From Hyphomicrobiaceae bacterium (GTDB lineage: Bacteria > Pseudomonadota > Alphaproteobacteria > Rhizobiales > Hyphomicrobiaceae): a stretch of 64,000 bases of DNA. Numbering within the stretch: position 1 is the stretch's first letter; each line of letters opens with the position of its first letter. The position numbers and the translations under genes were made by a program. The stretch is taken from positions 1 to 64,000 of the forward strand of contig JACKJI010000003.1 in NCBI GenBank assembly GCA_020638035.1, read 5' to 3'. The notes under the pieces were generated by a model, which made no database searches, was not told the DNA's origin, and saw nothing but the letters and a program-made list of their open reading frames with translations. Shown here in pieces: positions 42,391-53,072 of the stretch.

Positions 42391-42442
42391 CAAAGCAGGC
42401 CACGATCGTGGAAGTGATTCCACCAAAATCGGACCTGCTCTA
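42391..42442. repeat. Palindromic intergenic element near the leuC stop
   Basis: GTGGAA (42408-42413) and TTCCAC (42418-42423) flank GTGA, and the following ACCAAAATCGGACCTGCTCT resembles a dispersed intergenic element of Hyphomicrobiales that ends GCTCTAG. It could double as a leuC terminator on the minus strand, but lacks a T-run. Confidence 0.4.
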
Positions 42443-42463
42443 GCAAACCTTGCAGCAGAGGCC

Positions 42464-43885
42464 TCAGGCCCCCGGATACTCCCTGATGTCGACGAAGTGG
42501 CCTTCGAGCGCGGCGGCGGCGGCCATGGCCGGGGAGACCAGATGCGTGCGGCCCTTGTAGCCCTGGCGGCCTTCGAAGTTGCGGTTCGAGGTGGAGGCGC
42601 AGCGCTGGCCGGGCTTCAACTGGTCGGGGTTCATGCCGAGGCACATCGAACAGCCGGGCTCGCGCCACTCGAAACCGGCGGCCTTGAAGATCTTGTCGAG
42701 GCCTTCCGCTTCCGCCTGCTGTTTGACGAGGCCCGAGCCCGGCACGACCATGGCGTAGGCGAGGCGTGATGAGATCTTCTTGCCTTCGACGATCTTTGCC
42801 ACCGTGCGCAAGTCCTCGATGCGGCCGTTGGTGCACGAGCCGATCCACACGACGTCGAGAGGGATGTCGGTGATGCGCGTGCCGGCGGCGAGGCCCATAT
42901 AGTCGAGCGCGCGGGCCATCGAGGCACGCTTGTTCTCGTTCTCTACCTGCGACGGGTCGGGGACGATACCTGTGATAGCGGCGACGTCCTCCGGCGAGGT
43001 GCCCCACGTCACGATCGGCGGCAGCTTAGCGGCATCGAGCTTGACGACGGAATCGAAATGCGCGCCTTCGTCGGTCTTGAGCGTCTGCCAGTACGACATC
43101 GCCATGTCCCAGGCGGCACCCTTGGGCGCCTTGGGCTTGCCCTCGATGAACGCGTAGGTCTTTTCGTCGGGTGCGATCATGCCGGCGCGCGCGCCACCCT
43201 CGATCGACATGTTGCAGACCGTCATGCGGCCTTCCATGGTGAGGTCGCGGATCGCTTCGCCGGCATACTCGATGACGTGACCGGTGCCACCCGCAGTGCC
43301 GATCTCGCCGATGATGGCAAGGATGATGTCCTTGGCGCCAACGCCGTGCGGTGGCTTACCGCCCACCTGCACAAGCATGTTCTTGGCTTTCTTCTGCACC
43401 AGCGTCTGGGTGGCGAGCACGTGCTCGACCTCGCTCGTGCCGATGCCGTGCGCCAGCGCGCCGAAGGCACCGTGCGTCGAGGTGTGGCTATCACCGCAGA
43501 CGATGGTGGTGCCGGGCAGCGTGAAACCCTGCTCGGGGCCGACGACGTGGACGATACCCTGGCGCGCATCGAGTTCATTGTAATACTCGATGCCGAAATC
43601 CTTCGCGTTCTTGGCGAGCGTCTCGACCTGGATGCGGCTGTCGTCATCGGCGATGCCGTGGGACCGGTCGGTGGTCGGTACGTTGTGGTCGACGACGGCG
43701 AGCGTCTTTTCGGGCGCGCGCACCTTGCGGTTGGCCATCCGCAATCCCTCGAACGCCTGCGGGCTCGTCACCTCGTGGACGAGATGGCGGTCGATGTAGA
43801 GGAGGCAGGTGCCGTCCGGCTGGCGATCGACGATGTGGTCTTCGAAGATCTTGTCATAAAGCGTGGTAGGCGCGGTTTTGGTCAT
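42464..43885 (-). CDS. leuC: 3-isopropylmalate dehydratase large subunit
   Basis: LeuC with LeuD isomerises 2-isopropylmalate to 3-isopropylmalate in leucine biosynthesis and carries a 4Fe-4S cluster. The 473-residue protein has the substrate-binding GDSHTSTHGAFGALAHGIGTSEVEH region, the first cluster Cys in IGSCTNGRIEDL, and the other two in CSMCLGMNPDQL. SNRNFEGRQG and the C-terminal HFVDIREY are also family marks. The ATG at 43885 (TKTAPTTLYDKIF) fits the usual start; the frame extends 20 codons upstream. leuD is not adjacent in this window. Confidence 0.96.
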   Translation of the reverse strand: MTKTAPTTLYDKIFEDHIVDRQPDGTCLLYIDRHLVHEVTSPQAFEGLRMANRKVRAPEKTLAVVDHNVPTTDRSHGIADDDSRIQVETLAKNAKDFGIEYYNELDARQGIVHVVGPEQGFTLPGTTIVCGDSHTSTHGAFGALAHGIGTSEVEHVLATQTLVQKKAKNMLVQVGGKPPHGVGAKDIILAIIGEIGTAGGTGHVIEYAGEAIRDLTMEGRMTVCNMSIEGGARAGMIAPDEKTYAFIEGKPKAPKGAAWDMAMSYWQTLKTDEGAHFDSVVKLDAAKLPPIVTWGTSPEDVAAITGIVPDPSQVENENKRASMARALDYMGLAAGTRITDIPLDVVWIGSCTNGRIEDLRTVAKIVEGKKISSRLAYAMVVPGSGLVKQQAEAEGLDKIFKAAGFEWREPGCSMCLGMNPDQLKPGQRCASTSNRNFEGRQGYKGRTHLVSPAMAAAAALEGHFVDIREYPGA

Positions 43886-44117
43886 ATCGCTCGCCGTGGT
43901 GCAAGGTTGTCGGGATGGACTCGAATTCGAGCCAGGACTTGCCAATCCGGTCGCGGCCGATCGCGCCCGGATAACATGGCCTGCCGCAGCCCCTAGATAG
44001 CGATTTGGCGGGGCTCGCGCAAATGCCGGATGGCCGGGTTGGAGAGGCTGCAGAAACCATGGCGGGCATACTCCCGCGTTCTCGAAGGTGTTGCGGCTGG
44101 ACCGCCCCAGAACCGTC

Positions 44118-45008
44118 TCAGATCTTCACCTGCCGGGCCTTGGAGATCAGGAAGTCGCGCAGCACCTGCACTTTCTTGGAGGTCTTCAGCTCTTCGGGGT
44201 AGACGAACAGGATCGGCAGCGTCGGCGGGTCGATTTCGGTCAGCACCGTGACGAGGTCAGATTCCTCCTCGACCATGTAGTCGGGGATCATGCCGATGCC
44301 GATGCCCGAACGGACGGCATATTTCAGAGCAACCACGGAGTTGGCGCGGAAAACCGGCACGCGGGACGGCTGGCCTTCTCGACCTACCGTCTCGATCCAG
44401 GTAATGGCGGCCAGATGCTGGGAAGGGACGCCGGAATAGGAGACGATGCGGTGCTCGTCGAGTGCGTTCACGTTGGCCGGGGCACCATAACGGCGGATGT
44501 ATTGGGTCGAGGCGTAGGCACGCACCTTCATCGAGAACAACGGCCGGCGGATAAGGTCTGCCTGTTCGGGCTCGCGCGTCCAAAGCGCCACGTCGGCGGC
44601 ACGCATCGACAGGTCGACCTGCTCGTCGCTCAGATTGAGATCGATGCGCACCTCCGGGTAGAGTTCGAGGAACTCGCGCAGCCGCTGCGTGACCCAGACC
44701 GTGCCAAGGCCGATGGCGGCGGTAACGCGCAGATCGCCGGAGGGCTTGGTGGTGGTGTCGGCGAGCAGCGTCTCGACCGTATGCAACTTGGTCATCACCT
44801 CTGCGACGGTGCGATAGAGCATCTCGCCCTGCTCGGTGAGGACCAGGCCGCGGGCGTGGCGGTGGAACAGGGTGATCTTGAGATCCTTTTCCAGCGCCGA
44901 AACCTGCCGGCTGACGGCGGACTGGCTCATGTGGAGCGAGTCGCCGGCGTGAGTGAAGCTGCCGGCTTCGGCAGCGGCGTGGAAGATGCGGAGCTTGTCC
45001 CAGTCCAT
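44118..45008 (-). CDS. LysR family transcriptional regulator
   Basis: The 296-residue protein starts MDWDKLRIFHAAAEAGSFTHA and has a winged helix-turn-helix at about residues 18-40 (AGDSLHMSQSAVSRQVSALEK), followed by a substrate-binding effector domain (about 90-290; SGDLRVTAAIGLGTVWV, SVVALKYAVRSGIGIGMIPDYM). Regulators of this subtype typically control a few genes in response to a metabolite. The target is unknown. leuC lies downstream on the same strand after a 230-base gap, and two palindromes lie about 125-165 bases upstream. It occupies the place between trmD and leuC where rplS is often found in relatives. Confidence 0.92.
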   Translation of the reverse strand: MDWDKLRIFHAAAEAGSFTHAGDSLHMSQSAVSRQVSALEKDLKITLFHRHARGLVLTEQGEMLYRTVAEVMTKLHTVETLLADTTTKPSGDLRVTAAIGLGTVWVTQRLREFLELYPEVRIDLNLSDEQVDLSMRAADVALWTREPEQADLIRRPLFSMKVRAYASTQYIRRYGAPANVNALDEHRIVSYSGVPSQHLAAITWIETVGREGQPSRVPVFRANSVVALKYAVRSGIGIGMIPDYMVEEESDLVTVLTEIDPPTLPILFVYPEELKTSKKVQVLRDFLISKARQVKI

Positions 45009-45130
45009 GGCGCGTGGCCTTCCAGGGCAGTGAGCGTGCGTGCCGCCTTCTGGACGGCGCAGCCCTTGCCCAACTCGGTTTCCAATTTCGATCCGGATCG
45101 TGCGCTGTGGTGCGCTGTTCAGCAGCGCGT

Positions 45131-45173
45131 GATTGGTGCGGCGCACAATCGGAGCACAAAATACCAATGGTAT
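45131..45173. promoter_or_regulatory. Two palindromes upstream of the lysR gene, candidate operators
   Basis: ATACCAATGGTAT (45161-45173) is a perfect inverted repeat around one base and fits the T-N11-A form of LysR boxes. GATTGGTGCGGCGCACAATC (45131-45150) is an imperfect palindrome just beside it. They lie in the lysR promoter region and in a locally AT-rich stretch. Confidence 0.45.
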
Positions 45174-45246
45174 GCGAAAAATGCAAAGCTGTTCGGACGG
45201 GCGAGCAAGCGAATGTGGGTGCGCCAAAAGGGCGGAAATCGGGGGC

Positions 45247-45969
45247 TCAGCGACCCCGTAGAAGGTCCGGGCGGCGTAGCGTTGTGATGCGGCGGGCCTC
45301 CGCCTCCTGCCACTCCGCGATGCGCTTGTGGTCGCCCGACAGGAGCACCTCGGGGATGGAGCGGCCCTCCCACTCGCGGGGCTTGGTATAAAGGGGATGC
45401 TCGAGCAGGCCGGTCTCGAAGCTTTCGTGAGCAAGACTTTCCGCCGAGCCGATGACGCCGGGAATGAGACGGACACACGCGTCGAGCACGACCATGGCGG
45501 CCAGTTCGCCACCCGAGAGGATGTAGTCGCCGATCGAGATCTCGCGCATGTTGCGTGCCTCGATGACGCGCTGGTCGACGCCCTCGAACCGCCCCGCCAG
45601 CACCATGACACCCGGCCCGTTCGCAAGTTCGTGGGCGATGGCCTGTGTGAAGGGTTCTCCGCGCGGGCTCATGTAGATCAGCGGCAGGCTATTGCCGACA
45701 TCAGCGCGTGCCGCATCAACGGCGGCGGCAATGACATCTGCGCGCATTACCATGCCAGCGCCGCCACCCGCTGGTGTGTCGTCGACGGCGCGGTGGCGGC
45801 CGAGCCCGTGATCGCGGATCTGGTGGGTGGTGAGAGACCACAGGCCAGCTTCGAGCGCCTGCCCGGCAAGTGAGTGCCCGAGGGGCCCCGGGAACATCTC
45901 GGGGAACAACGTCAGCACGGCTGCACGCCAGGGCGCGCGGGTGTCGTCGGGTGTGGGGCGATGGGGCAT
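45247..45969 (-). CDS. trmD: tRNA (guanine(37)-N1)-methyltransferase
   Basis: TrmD methylates G37 next to the anticodon, preventing frameshifts. The 240-residue protein has the SPOUT knot signatures: VLTLFPEMFPGPLGHSLAGQA (from residue 18), DHGLGRHRAVDDTPAGGGAGMV, the SAM-binding LAGRFEGVDQRVIEA, and EISIGDYILSGGELAAMVVL. The C-terminal HPLYTKPREWEGRSIPEVLLSGDH is also conserved. A 15-residue N-terminal extension precedes the family core. The gene stands apart from rpsP, rimM and rplS, its usual operon partners; none of them is in this window. Confidence 0.96.
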   Translation of the reverse strand: MPHRPTPDDTRAPWRAAVLTLFPEMFPGPLGHSLAGQALEAGLWSLTTHQIRDHGLGRHRAVDDTPAGGGAGMVMRADVIAAAVDAARADVGNSLPLIYMSPRGEPFTQAIAHELANGPGVMVLAGRFEGVDQRVIEARNMREISIGDYILSGGELAAMVVLDACVRLIPGVIGSAESLAHESFETGLLEHPLYTKPREWEGRSIPEVLLSGDHKRIAEWQEAEARRITTLRRPDLLRGR

Positions 45970-46087
45970 GGTGGCTGTTGCGTCAGGCTGCAGTGGCGAC
46001 CGGGAGTTAGCGTCGGACGCACCTTAGAGCAGATAAGCGCCTGACGGTGTAGCGTCAGCGATCGCCACGTCACCCCATAACGCGTCC

Positions 46088-46894
46088 TTATATGTTTCGG
46101 CCCCAGACCTGGGCAACGGTATACATGGTGAATGCGGTGCCGGGTCGCGCCAGGTGCTCCCGGCATTGAGCCAGAACGTCAGGAAATTCGCTCTCGTCCA
46201 GCAAGCCAAGCTTCAGCACCGTCGCGCGCAGCGATTGGACCGTAGAGGGTAGATAGTCGACCATCGCATCCATCGGCCGCACGCCGACGATGAAGGGTCG
46301 GTATTGGACGTCGCTCAGTCCGGACTTGCACACGACATGGTAGAGCTTTCGGGCAAGCTCCAGGTCCGCTCCCACGCCGCTGAACGCTCCGAGCAGCGCG
46401 GCCTTGAGCTTGTCCCAGCTCGGATGCAGAGGATAGCAGTTCAGCGTGGAGCCGTCGGGCTCCTGCAGAGCAATCGTTCCTCCTGGCCGGGCAAGCCGCT
46501 TGGCTTCCTGTAGCAGGCGCTCAGGGTCGCCTGCGGTACTGGCCACGAAGCGCATGTGCACGAGATCAAAGGAAGCCGCAGGAAGTTGCGAACCATAGGC
46601 ATCGCCGAGGATGAACTCGGTATTGGCAGCAGCGCCAGAGCGCGCATGGTCCAGGAACCCCGCGTTCATGTCCAAGCCGACAACGCGACCTTCAGTTCCG
46701 ACGCGCCGGCTCATCAGCCCCGTGATGCCGCCAGGTCCACAGCCGATGTCGAGACAGGACCAGCCATCGCACACGCCGATCAGGTCGAGCATGTGCTCGG
46801 CATCCGGGGCCATGGCACGGCCCTGAATATCGAGGCGTTCTATCTCCCCGCTGCGAGTTTCGATTGGATAGCTGCCAGAGAACTCGCTGCTCAT
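46088..46894 (-). CDS. SAM-dependent methyltransferase, UbiE-like class I
   Basis: The 268-residue protein has a class I methyltransferase core: CLDIGCGPGGITGLMSRRV (motif I, about residue 46 on), VVGLDMNAGFLDHAR with the ribose-binding acidic residue, LPAASFDLVHMRFVAST (motif for substrate-side strand), and LARPGGTIALQEPD. The C-terminal half is a helical cap with no clear family. The substrate is unknown. GGAGG five bases before the ATG at 46894 fixes the start; an upstream in-frame ATG at 46918 is less likely. It is a single gene between trmD and the DUF1330 gene. Confidence 0.88.
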   Translation of the reverse strand: MSSEFSGSYPIETRSGEIERLDIQGRAMAPDAEHMLDLIGVCDGWSCLDIGCGPGGITGLMSRRVGTEGRVVGLDMNAGFLDHARSGAAANTEFILGDAYGSQLPAASFDLVHMRFVASTAGDPERLLQEAKRLARPGGTIALQEPDGSTLNCYPLHPSWDKLKAALLGAFSGVGADLELARKLYHVVCKSGLSDVQYRPFIVGVRPMDAMVDYLPSTVQSLRATVLKLGLLDESEFPDVLAQCREHLARPGTAFTMYTVAQVWGRNI

Positions 46895-47080
46895 CACAAC
46901 CTCCGTCACCAGCCACACTCCAAGCCGCGAGTTGGATCATGTGAGATGGTGGAGGCTGAGGGAAGCGCGTCGTAGTCTAGTCTCAAAGCTGACCGGGTGC
47001 GGATGTGACCCGCACCAACTCAGGACGTGAGACTGTGCAGCACCCGTCATGTCATCGACGAAGGCATATTGGGATGCAGA

Positions 47081-47368
47081 TTACACGCCTTCCACCACGG
47101 TGATGTCGATGCTGCCAGCACCCTGGCGAAGGGCCTTGGCCTCGGCATATTCAGGTGACGTGGCGTAGGCAATCGCGTCGGCATAGCTGGCAAACTCGAT
47201 TACCACGTTGCGCTGTGTGCCGTTGCCTTCCACGATCTCGCATTTTCCCCCACGCACGATCGGCGTGCCGCCGTACTTGTCGAGGGCAATTTTCGATTTG
47301 GCGACGTACTGGCCCCACTTCTCGGCATCCGTGACGGTGGCGTGGGCGATGACGTAACCTTTGGGCAT
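47081..47368 (-). CDS. DUF1330 family protein
   Basis: The 95-residue protein is a ferredoxin-like alpha/beta barrel monomer of the DUF1330 (dimeric alpha-beta barrel) family: GYVIAHATVTDAEKWGQYVAKS at the start, IVRGGKCEIVEGNGTQRNVVIEF in the middle and YATSPEYAEAKALRQGAGSIDITVVEG at the end. Such proteins are small cytosolic dimers without established function. The gene is 50 bases downstream of pyrF on the same strand and may be co-transcribed with it. Confidence 0.92.
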   Translation of the reverse strand: MPKGYVIAHATVTDAEKWGQYVAKSKIALDKYGGTPIVRGGKCEIVEGNGTQRNVVIEFASYADAIAYATSPEYAEAKALRQGAGSIDITVVEGV

Positions 47369-47418
47369 GTAGCAGTCTCTCTCGTTGCTTGATGGCCGTG
47401 CGTGATGTGCTGCGTCGC

Positions 47419-48141
47419 TCAGTTGAGCGAGAGCGCATCGCGAATGTGATGGACGAAGGCGAGCGCAGTTGCGCGCGGATCGTCCGCCTGGGTGATCGGG
47501 CGGCCGACGACGATATGATCGGCGCCGGCGCGGATCGCGTGCTCGGGCGTCATGACGCGCTCCTGATCATCCATCGCGCTGCCCTCCAGGCGGATGCCCG
47601 GCGTGACAATGAGGAAGTCAGGGCCGACGGCCTTGCGAATGCGGGCAGCCTCCTGTCCTGAGGCAATGACGCCATCGAAGCCGGCCTCGTGGGCGAGCCG
47701 TGCACGATGCAGCACCAGATCGCCGGGTGTCATCGACGAACCCTGCTGTTTGATGTCCTCTGCGGACAGGTTCGTCAGCACGGTGACGGCGAGCAGCTTC
47801 AGTGGGGAATTGCCGCGACCGACGATGGCGGCGCGTAGTGTCTTGAGGTCATGGCCGTGAATGGTCAGGAAGTCGACGCCGAAATCGGCAGCGTTGGCGA
47901 CGGCACGCTCGACCGTGTTGCCGATGTCGAGCAATTTCATGTCGAGGAACACGCGCTTGCCATGCGCCTTGAGATGCTGCGCGAAATCGAGGCCGCCGGC
48001 GAACAGCAGCTCCAGTCCGACCTTGTAGAAATGCACGCCGTCCTGGAGCTGCGCCACCAGGCGCGCGGCTTCCTCCACCGTCGGCATGTCGAGGGCTACG
48101 ATCAGCCGGTCTCTCAACTGGATATCATCACTCATGGCCAC
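47419..48141 (-). CDS. pyrF: Orotidine 5-phosphate decarboxylase
   Basis: PyrF makes UMP from OMP, the last step of pyrimidine synthesis. The 240-residue TIM barrel has LIVALDMPTVEEA (residues 13-25), YKVGLELL, the catalytic FLDMKLLDIGNTV with the Asp-Lys-Asp triad, TIHGHDL, and the phosphate-binding TPGIRL and IVVGRPITQADDP. The start is the ATG at 48141 or the in-frame ATG at 48135, two codons later. The gene lies on the minus strand after a FMN reductase gene with a 147-base gap. Confidence 0.96.
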   Translation of the reverse strand: MAMSDDIQLRDRLIVALDMPTVEEAARLVAQLQDGVHFYKVGLELLFAGGLDFAQHLKAHGKRVFLDMKLLDIGNTVERAVANAADFGVDFLTIHGHDLKTLRAAIVGRGNSPLKLLAVTVLTNLSAEDIKQQGSSMTPGDLVLHRARLAHEAGFDGVIASGQEAARIRKAVGPDFLIVTPGIRLEGSAMDDQERVMTPEHAIRAGADHIVVGRPITQADDPRATALAFVHHIRDALSLN

Positions 48142-48288
48142 CGCTCGCTCCGGCCTATTCGATGCACCAACGCGGGTTTTCCCGCGGGATCAGACACAAG
48201 CGTCCGAGACGCCACATTGGGCCCTGTCTCCGAATTGCCTTCACATTCTCCGCAAGTGAGCGCAAGGCATTGCGAGACATCGACCACA

Positions 48289-48876
48289 TTAGCCATGCAA
48301 CACACGGGCGGCTCGGGCAAGCTTCTGGATCAACGCCTTGAAGGTTTCCTGCGAGTCCTTGTTCTTCAGGTGGCCATTTTCCGCGAACGCATCGGCGGCG
48401 CGTGGAACAGCAAACTGCTCGGGTAGGACGAGTGCGCCGAGCCCCAGCTCCAGCACCTGGCGCACCGTGTTGAGGCCGCGCAATCCGCCCATTCCGCCCG
48501 TCGATGATGAGCCCAAGGCAAAGACGCGCGTCTTGAAGACCTCGTTGGGCAGCTCGTCCCCCTCGCGCACGCGGCTCACCCAGTCGAGCGTGTTCTTCAA
48601 CAGCGGCGGGATCGAGGAATTGTACTCCGGCGAGGCGATAAAGACGCCGTTGTGCAGGCTGAGGAGGTGCTTGAGCTTCCGGGCATTGTCCGGCGGGCCT
48701 TCGGCGGCTTCCAGATCGCCATCATAGATCGGCATCGGATAGTCGCCGAGATCGGCGAATGTCGCGGCGATGCCATTGGCCTCAGCGATCATCACGCCAA
48801 GGCGGGCGAGACGCTTGTTGAAGGATGCCCGGCGCTGTGAGCCGGCAAAGAAGAGCAGGCGGACGTCAGAGGACAT
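48289..48876 (-). CDS. NADPH-dependent FMN reductase family protein
   Basis: The 195-residue flavodoxin-like protein has the FMN phosphate loop AGSQRRASFNKRLA (residues 11-24), DLGDYPMPIYDGD, the re-face motif SPEYNSSIPPLLKNTLDWVSR, and SSSTGGMGGLRG. Proteins of this type reduce FMN, quinones, chromate or azo compounds with NADPH. The substrate is not determined. The ATG at 48876 matches the family start; an open extension upstream to 49005 is not conserved-looking. It seems to form its own unit between pyrF and the cytochrome c gene. Confidence 0.92.
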   Translation of the reverse strand: MSSDVRLLFFAGSQRRASFNKRLARLGVMIAEANGIAATFADLGDYPMPIYDGDLEAAEGPPDNARKLKHLLSLHNGVFIASPEYNSSIPPLLKNTLDWVSRVREGDELPNEVFKTRVFALGSSSTGGMGGLRGLNTVRQVLELGLGALVLPEQFAVPRAADAFAENGHLKNKDSQETFKALIQKLARAARVLHG

Positions 48877-49008
48877 GTTGCTGCAAGATCCCAAGTACCG
48901 ATTGATCCGGTGATATTGCCGCCGATCATAGAACGGGTCGCCGGCCGGGTCACGCTTGCCCCGCGTGCGATCGCGACTTGCCTCGCGCACGGCCGGAAAA
49001 TGCAAAAA

Positions 49009-49038
49009 GGCCCGGGACGTCGGATTGCGTCCCGGGCC
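49009..49038 (-). terminator. Rho-independent terminator of the small cytochrome c gene
   Basis: GGCCCGGGACG (49009-49019) and CGTCCCGGGCC (49028-49038) form a perfect 11-bp stem with an eight-base loop. On the minus strand it is followed by TTTTTGC, so it ends the cytochrome c transcript (stop at 49078). Confidence 0.85.
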
Positions 49039-49077
49039 GGGCTTGTCACGATTGGGCGTCTGTCAGACGTGCGCTCG

Positions 49078-49485
49078 CTACTTGAGCGACTTCAGATAAG
49101 AGATGATGAAATCCTGTTCGGCTTTTTCGGTGATGCTCATGTGCTTCATGCGTGTGCCGGGCATCACGCCGGTGTTGTCTGCGATCCACGCGCGCAATGC
49201 GTCCTCGGTCCACACGATGCCGGAGGACTTCATGGCATCCGAGTAGGCAAAGCCCTCGATGGTGGCGGCCTTGCGGCCGAAGACGCCAATGAGGCTCGGG
49301 CCGTAGCTCTGCTTGGCGGGATCATCGGCATGGCAGCTGCGGCAGCGGTGGTCGAACATCACGTGACCGGCCTTGGTCATCGCTTCTTCGCCGGCTGGCG
49401 TCATTGCAAAGGTGGGAACGGCGAGAAGGCCGGCTGCAACCAGAGCTGCGGCAGCGGACGCGGCCGCAGTGATTGTAAGGTTCAT
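49078..49485 (-). CDS. Soluble periplasmic cytochrome c
   Basis: The 135-residue protein has a signal peptide (residues about 1-27, cleaved after TFA) and one class I cytochrome c domain of about 108 residues. Heme is bound at CRSCH (48-52), and the distal Met lies in the PGTRMKHM stretch. It shows GPSLIGVFGRKAATIEGFAYSDAM, typical of cytochrome c2/c550-like proteins of this order. It should carry electrons in the periplasm. The frame is open 21 codons further upstream, but the signal peptide starts at the ATG at 49485. A terminator follows the gene. Confidence 0.93.
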   Translation of the reverse strand: MNLTITAAASAAAALVAAGLLAVPTFAMTPAGEEAMTKAGHVMFDHRCRSCHADDPAKQSYGPSLIGVFGRKAATIEGFAYSDAMKSSGIVWTEDALRAWIADNTGVMPGTRMKHMSITEKAEQDFIISYLKSLK

Positions 49486-49707
49486 GATCGGTGTCCTTTT
49501 GCTGGCGCGCTCGTGGCGCTGCACGAGGCTTCCGTGCGGGGCACGCAAGGACCATGACGCAGGTCAACGATCGTGTCATCCGACCGAAAGTAGGAGACGG
49601 GATTGCAGCCGCGCGACGCCCTATCCTCGATCCGCCATGCGCCCGCGGGCTCTGCAATCTATGCGACGATCGTGCTGAAGGGGGGGCGCTGTCCGTGAGT
49701 GTGGCTC

Positions 49708-50856
49708 TCAGCCCTTGCCCTCGAAGAACTCCTTCATGCGGGCAAAAAAGCCAGCGGAGTGCGGGGAGGTCTCCTTGTGGCTTTCCTTTTCGAACTCCTC
49801 GAGCAGCTCGCGTTGACGCCGCGTCAGGTTCTTGGGCGTTTCGACATCGACCTGGATGTACATGTCGCCGGTCACCTTGGAGCGCAGCACCGGCATGCCC
49901 TTGCCGCGCAGACGGAACTGCTTGCCCGTTTCAGTCCCCTCGGGAACCTTGACGCGAGTGATCGAGCCTTCGACGGTCGGCACGTCGATCTGTCCGCCGA
50001 GCGCGGCAGTCGTCATGGCGATCGGCACTTTGCAGAAGATGTCGGCACCGTCGCGCTGGAAGAACTCGTGCGGCTTGATCGACAGGAAGATGTAGAGATC
50101 GCCCGCCGGGCCGCCGCGCAGACCAGCCTCGCCCTCGCCGGCCAGACGAATGCGTGTGCCGTCCTCGACGCCGGCTGGAATGTTGACGGCGAGCTTGCGC
50201 TCCTTGGTGACACGGCCGGACCCCGAGCAGGTCGTGCAAGGATCCTGTATGACTTCGCCGCGGCCGTGACAGGCAGGGCACGTGCGCTCGATGGTGAAGA
50301 AGCCCTGTGAGGCACGCACCTTGCCGTGGCCTGCGCAGGTTGGGCACGTTGCTGGCTTGGTGCCGGCCTTTGCTCCGGTGCCCGAGCATGTCTCGCACGC
50401 GACCGAGGTCGGGACGACGATCTCGGCATTCTTGCCCGTATAGGCGTCGCTGAGCGAGATCTCCATGTTGTAGCGCAGGTCTGCCCCGCGTTCGCGACCG
50501 GAGCGTTGGCGCTGACCGCCGCCACCGCGACGGCCACCCATGAATTCGCCGAACAGGTCGTCGAAGATGTCGGACATCGATGAGGCGAAGTCCGGGCCGA
50601 ACCCGCCCGGACCGCCGGGGCCGCGACCGCCTTCGAAAGCGGCATGGCCGAATTGGTCGTAGGCGGCACGCTTTTGCGGATCCTTCAAGGTTTCGTAGGC
50701 CTCGTTGATCTCCTTGAAGAGCTGCTCGGCGTTCTTGTCGCCGGGGTTCTTGTCGGGATGATGCTCCTTGGCAAGCTTGCGGAATGCACTCTTGAGATCC
50801 GCCTCGCTGGCGTTCCGCTTCAGTCCCAGGACTTCATAGTAGTCACGCTTTGCCAT
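49708..50856 (-). CDS. dnaJ: Chaperone DnaJ
   Basis: DnaJ delivers unfolded proteins to DnaK and stimulates its ATPase. The 382-residue protein is a type I J protein. It has an N-terminal J domain with the HPD motif (HHPDKNPGD, about residues 32-40) and a Gly/Phe-rich linker. Four zinc-binding repeats follow (CETCSGTGA, CPTCAGHGK, CPACHGRGE and CTTCSGSGR, about 145-215), then the C-terminal substrate-binding domains. It lies on the same strand as dnaK, 284 bases downstream, with a hairpin between them. Confidence 0.97.
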   Translation of the reverse strand: MAKRDYYEVLGLKRNASEADLKSAFRKLAKEHHPDKNPGDKNAEQLFKEINEAYETLKDPQKRAAYDQFGHAAFEGGRGPGGPGGFGPDFASSMSDIFDDLFGEFMGGRRGGGGQRQRSGRERGADLRYNMEISLSDAYTGKNAEIVVPTSVACETCSGTGAKAGTKPATCPTCAGHGKVRASQGFFTIERTCPACHGRGEVIQDPCTTCSGSGRVTKERKLAVNIPAGVEDGTRIRLAGEGEAGLRGGPAGDLYIFLSIKPHEFFQRDGADIFCKVPIAMTTAALGGQIDVPTVEGSITRVKVPEGTETGKQFRLRGKGMPVLRSKVTGDMYIQVDVETPKNLTRRQRELLEEFEKESHKETSPHSAGFFARMKEFFEGKG

Positions 50857-51084
50857 GTGCGTCCGTGCCGCTCTCGCGCTGCCTTACGGCTTGTACCGTC
50901 GCTCGCGACCGTGCGCCAGATGCGTGGACCGGGTTGCATCGCTCGATCACGATCGTGTCGGCGGGAACGTAGGCAGGTCGGCATCAGCAACTTCAAGACG
51001 GTGCATTAGACGAAGCCGCGGCGGCTTTGAGGTGTCGTTGCGCTGTGCACGGCTGCCGTTAAGGGCAACACGCTTGCAGCGATA

Positions 51085-51119
51085 GGGTCGGGACCCGAAT
51101 TTTCATCAGGTCCCGACCC
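51085..51119 (-). terminator. Hairpin between dnaK and dnaJ
   Basis: GGGTCGGGACC (51085-51095) and GGTCCCGACCC (51109-51119) form a perfect 11-bp stem with a 13-base AT-rich loop, 21 bases after the dnaK stop. There is no T-run, so it may attenuate or stabilise the dnaK message rather than end it, leaving dnaJ at a lower level. Confidence 0.6.
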
Positions 51120-51140
51120 AGGTTCATTTCCAAGCCGACT

Positions 51141-53072
<1,932 letters not shown>

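Larger units (their letters stand above)
42014..42463. other. 450-bp intergenic region with dispersed repeats and a terminator
   Basis: The space between the hemoglobin gene and leuC contains no gene. It holds two inverted copies of a 29-bp element, a bidirectional-looking hairpin and a second palindromic element next to the leuC stop, all listed separately. Confidence 0.6.

Noticed and set aside
44088..45287. A 399-codon open frame on the plus strand
   Set aside because: Opposite the lysR gene, which has a clear helix-turn-helix and effector domain.
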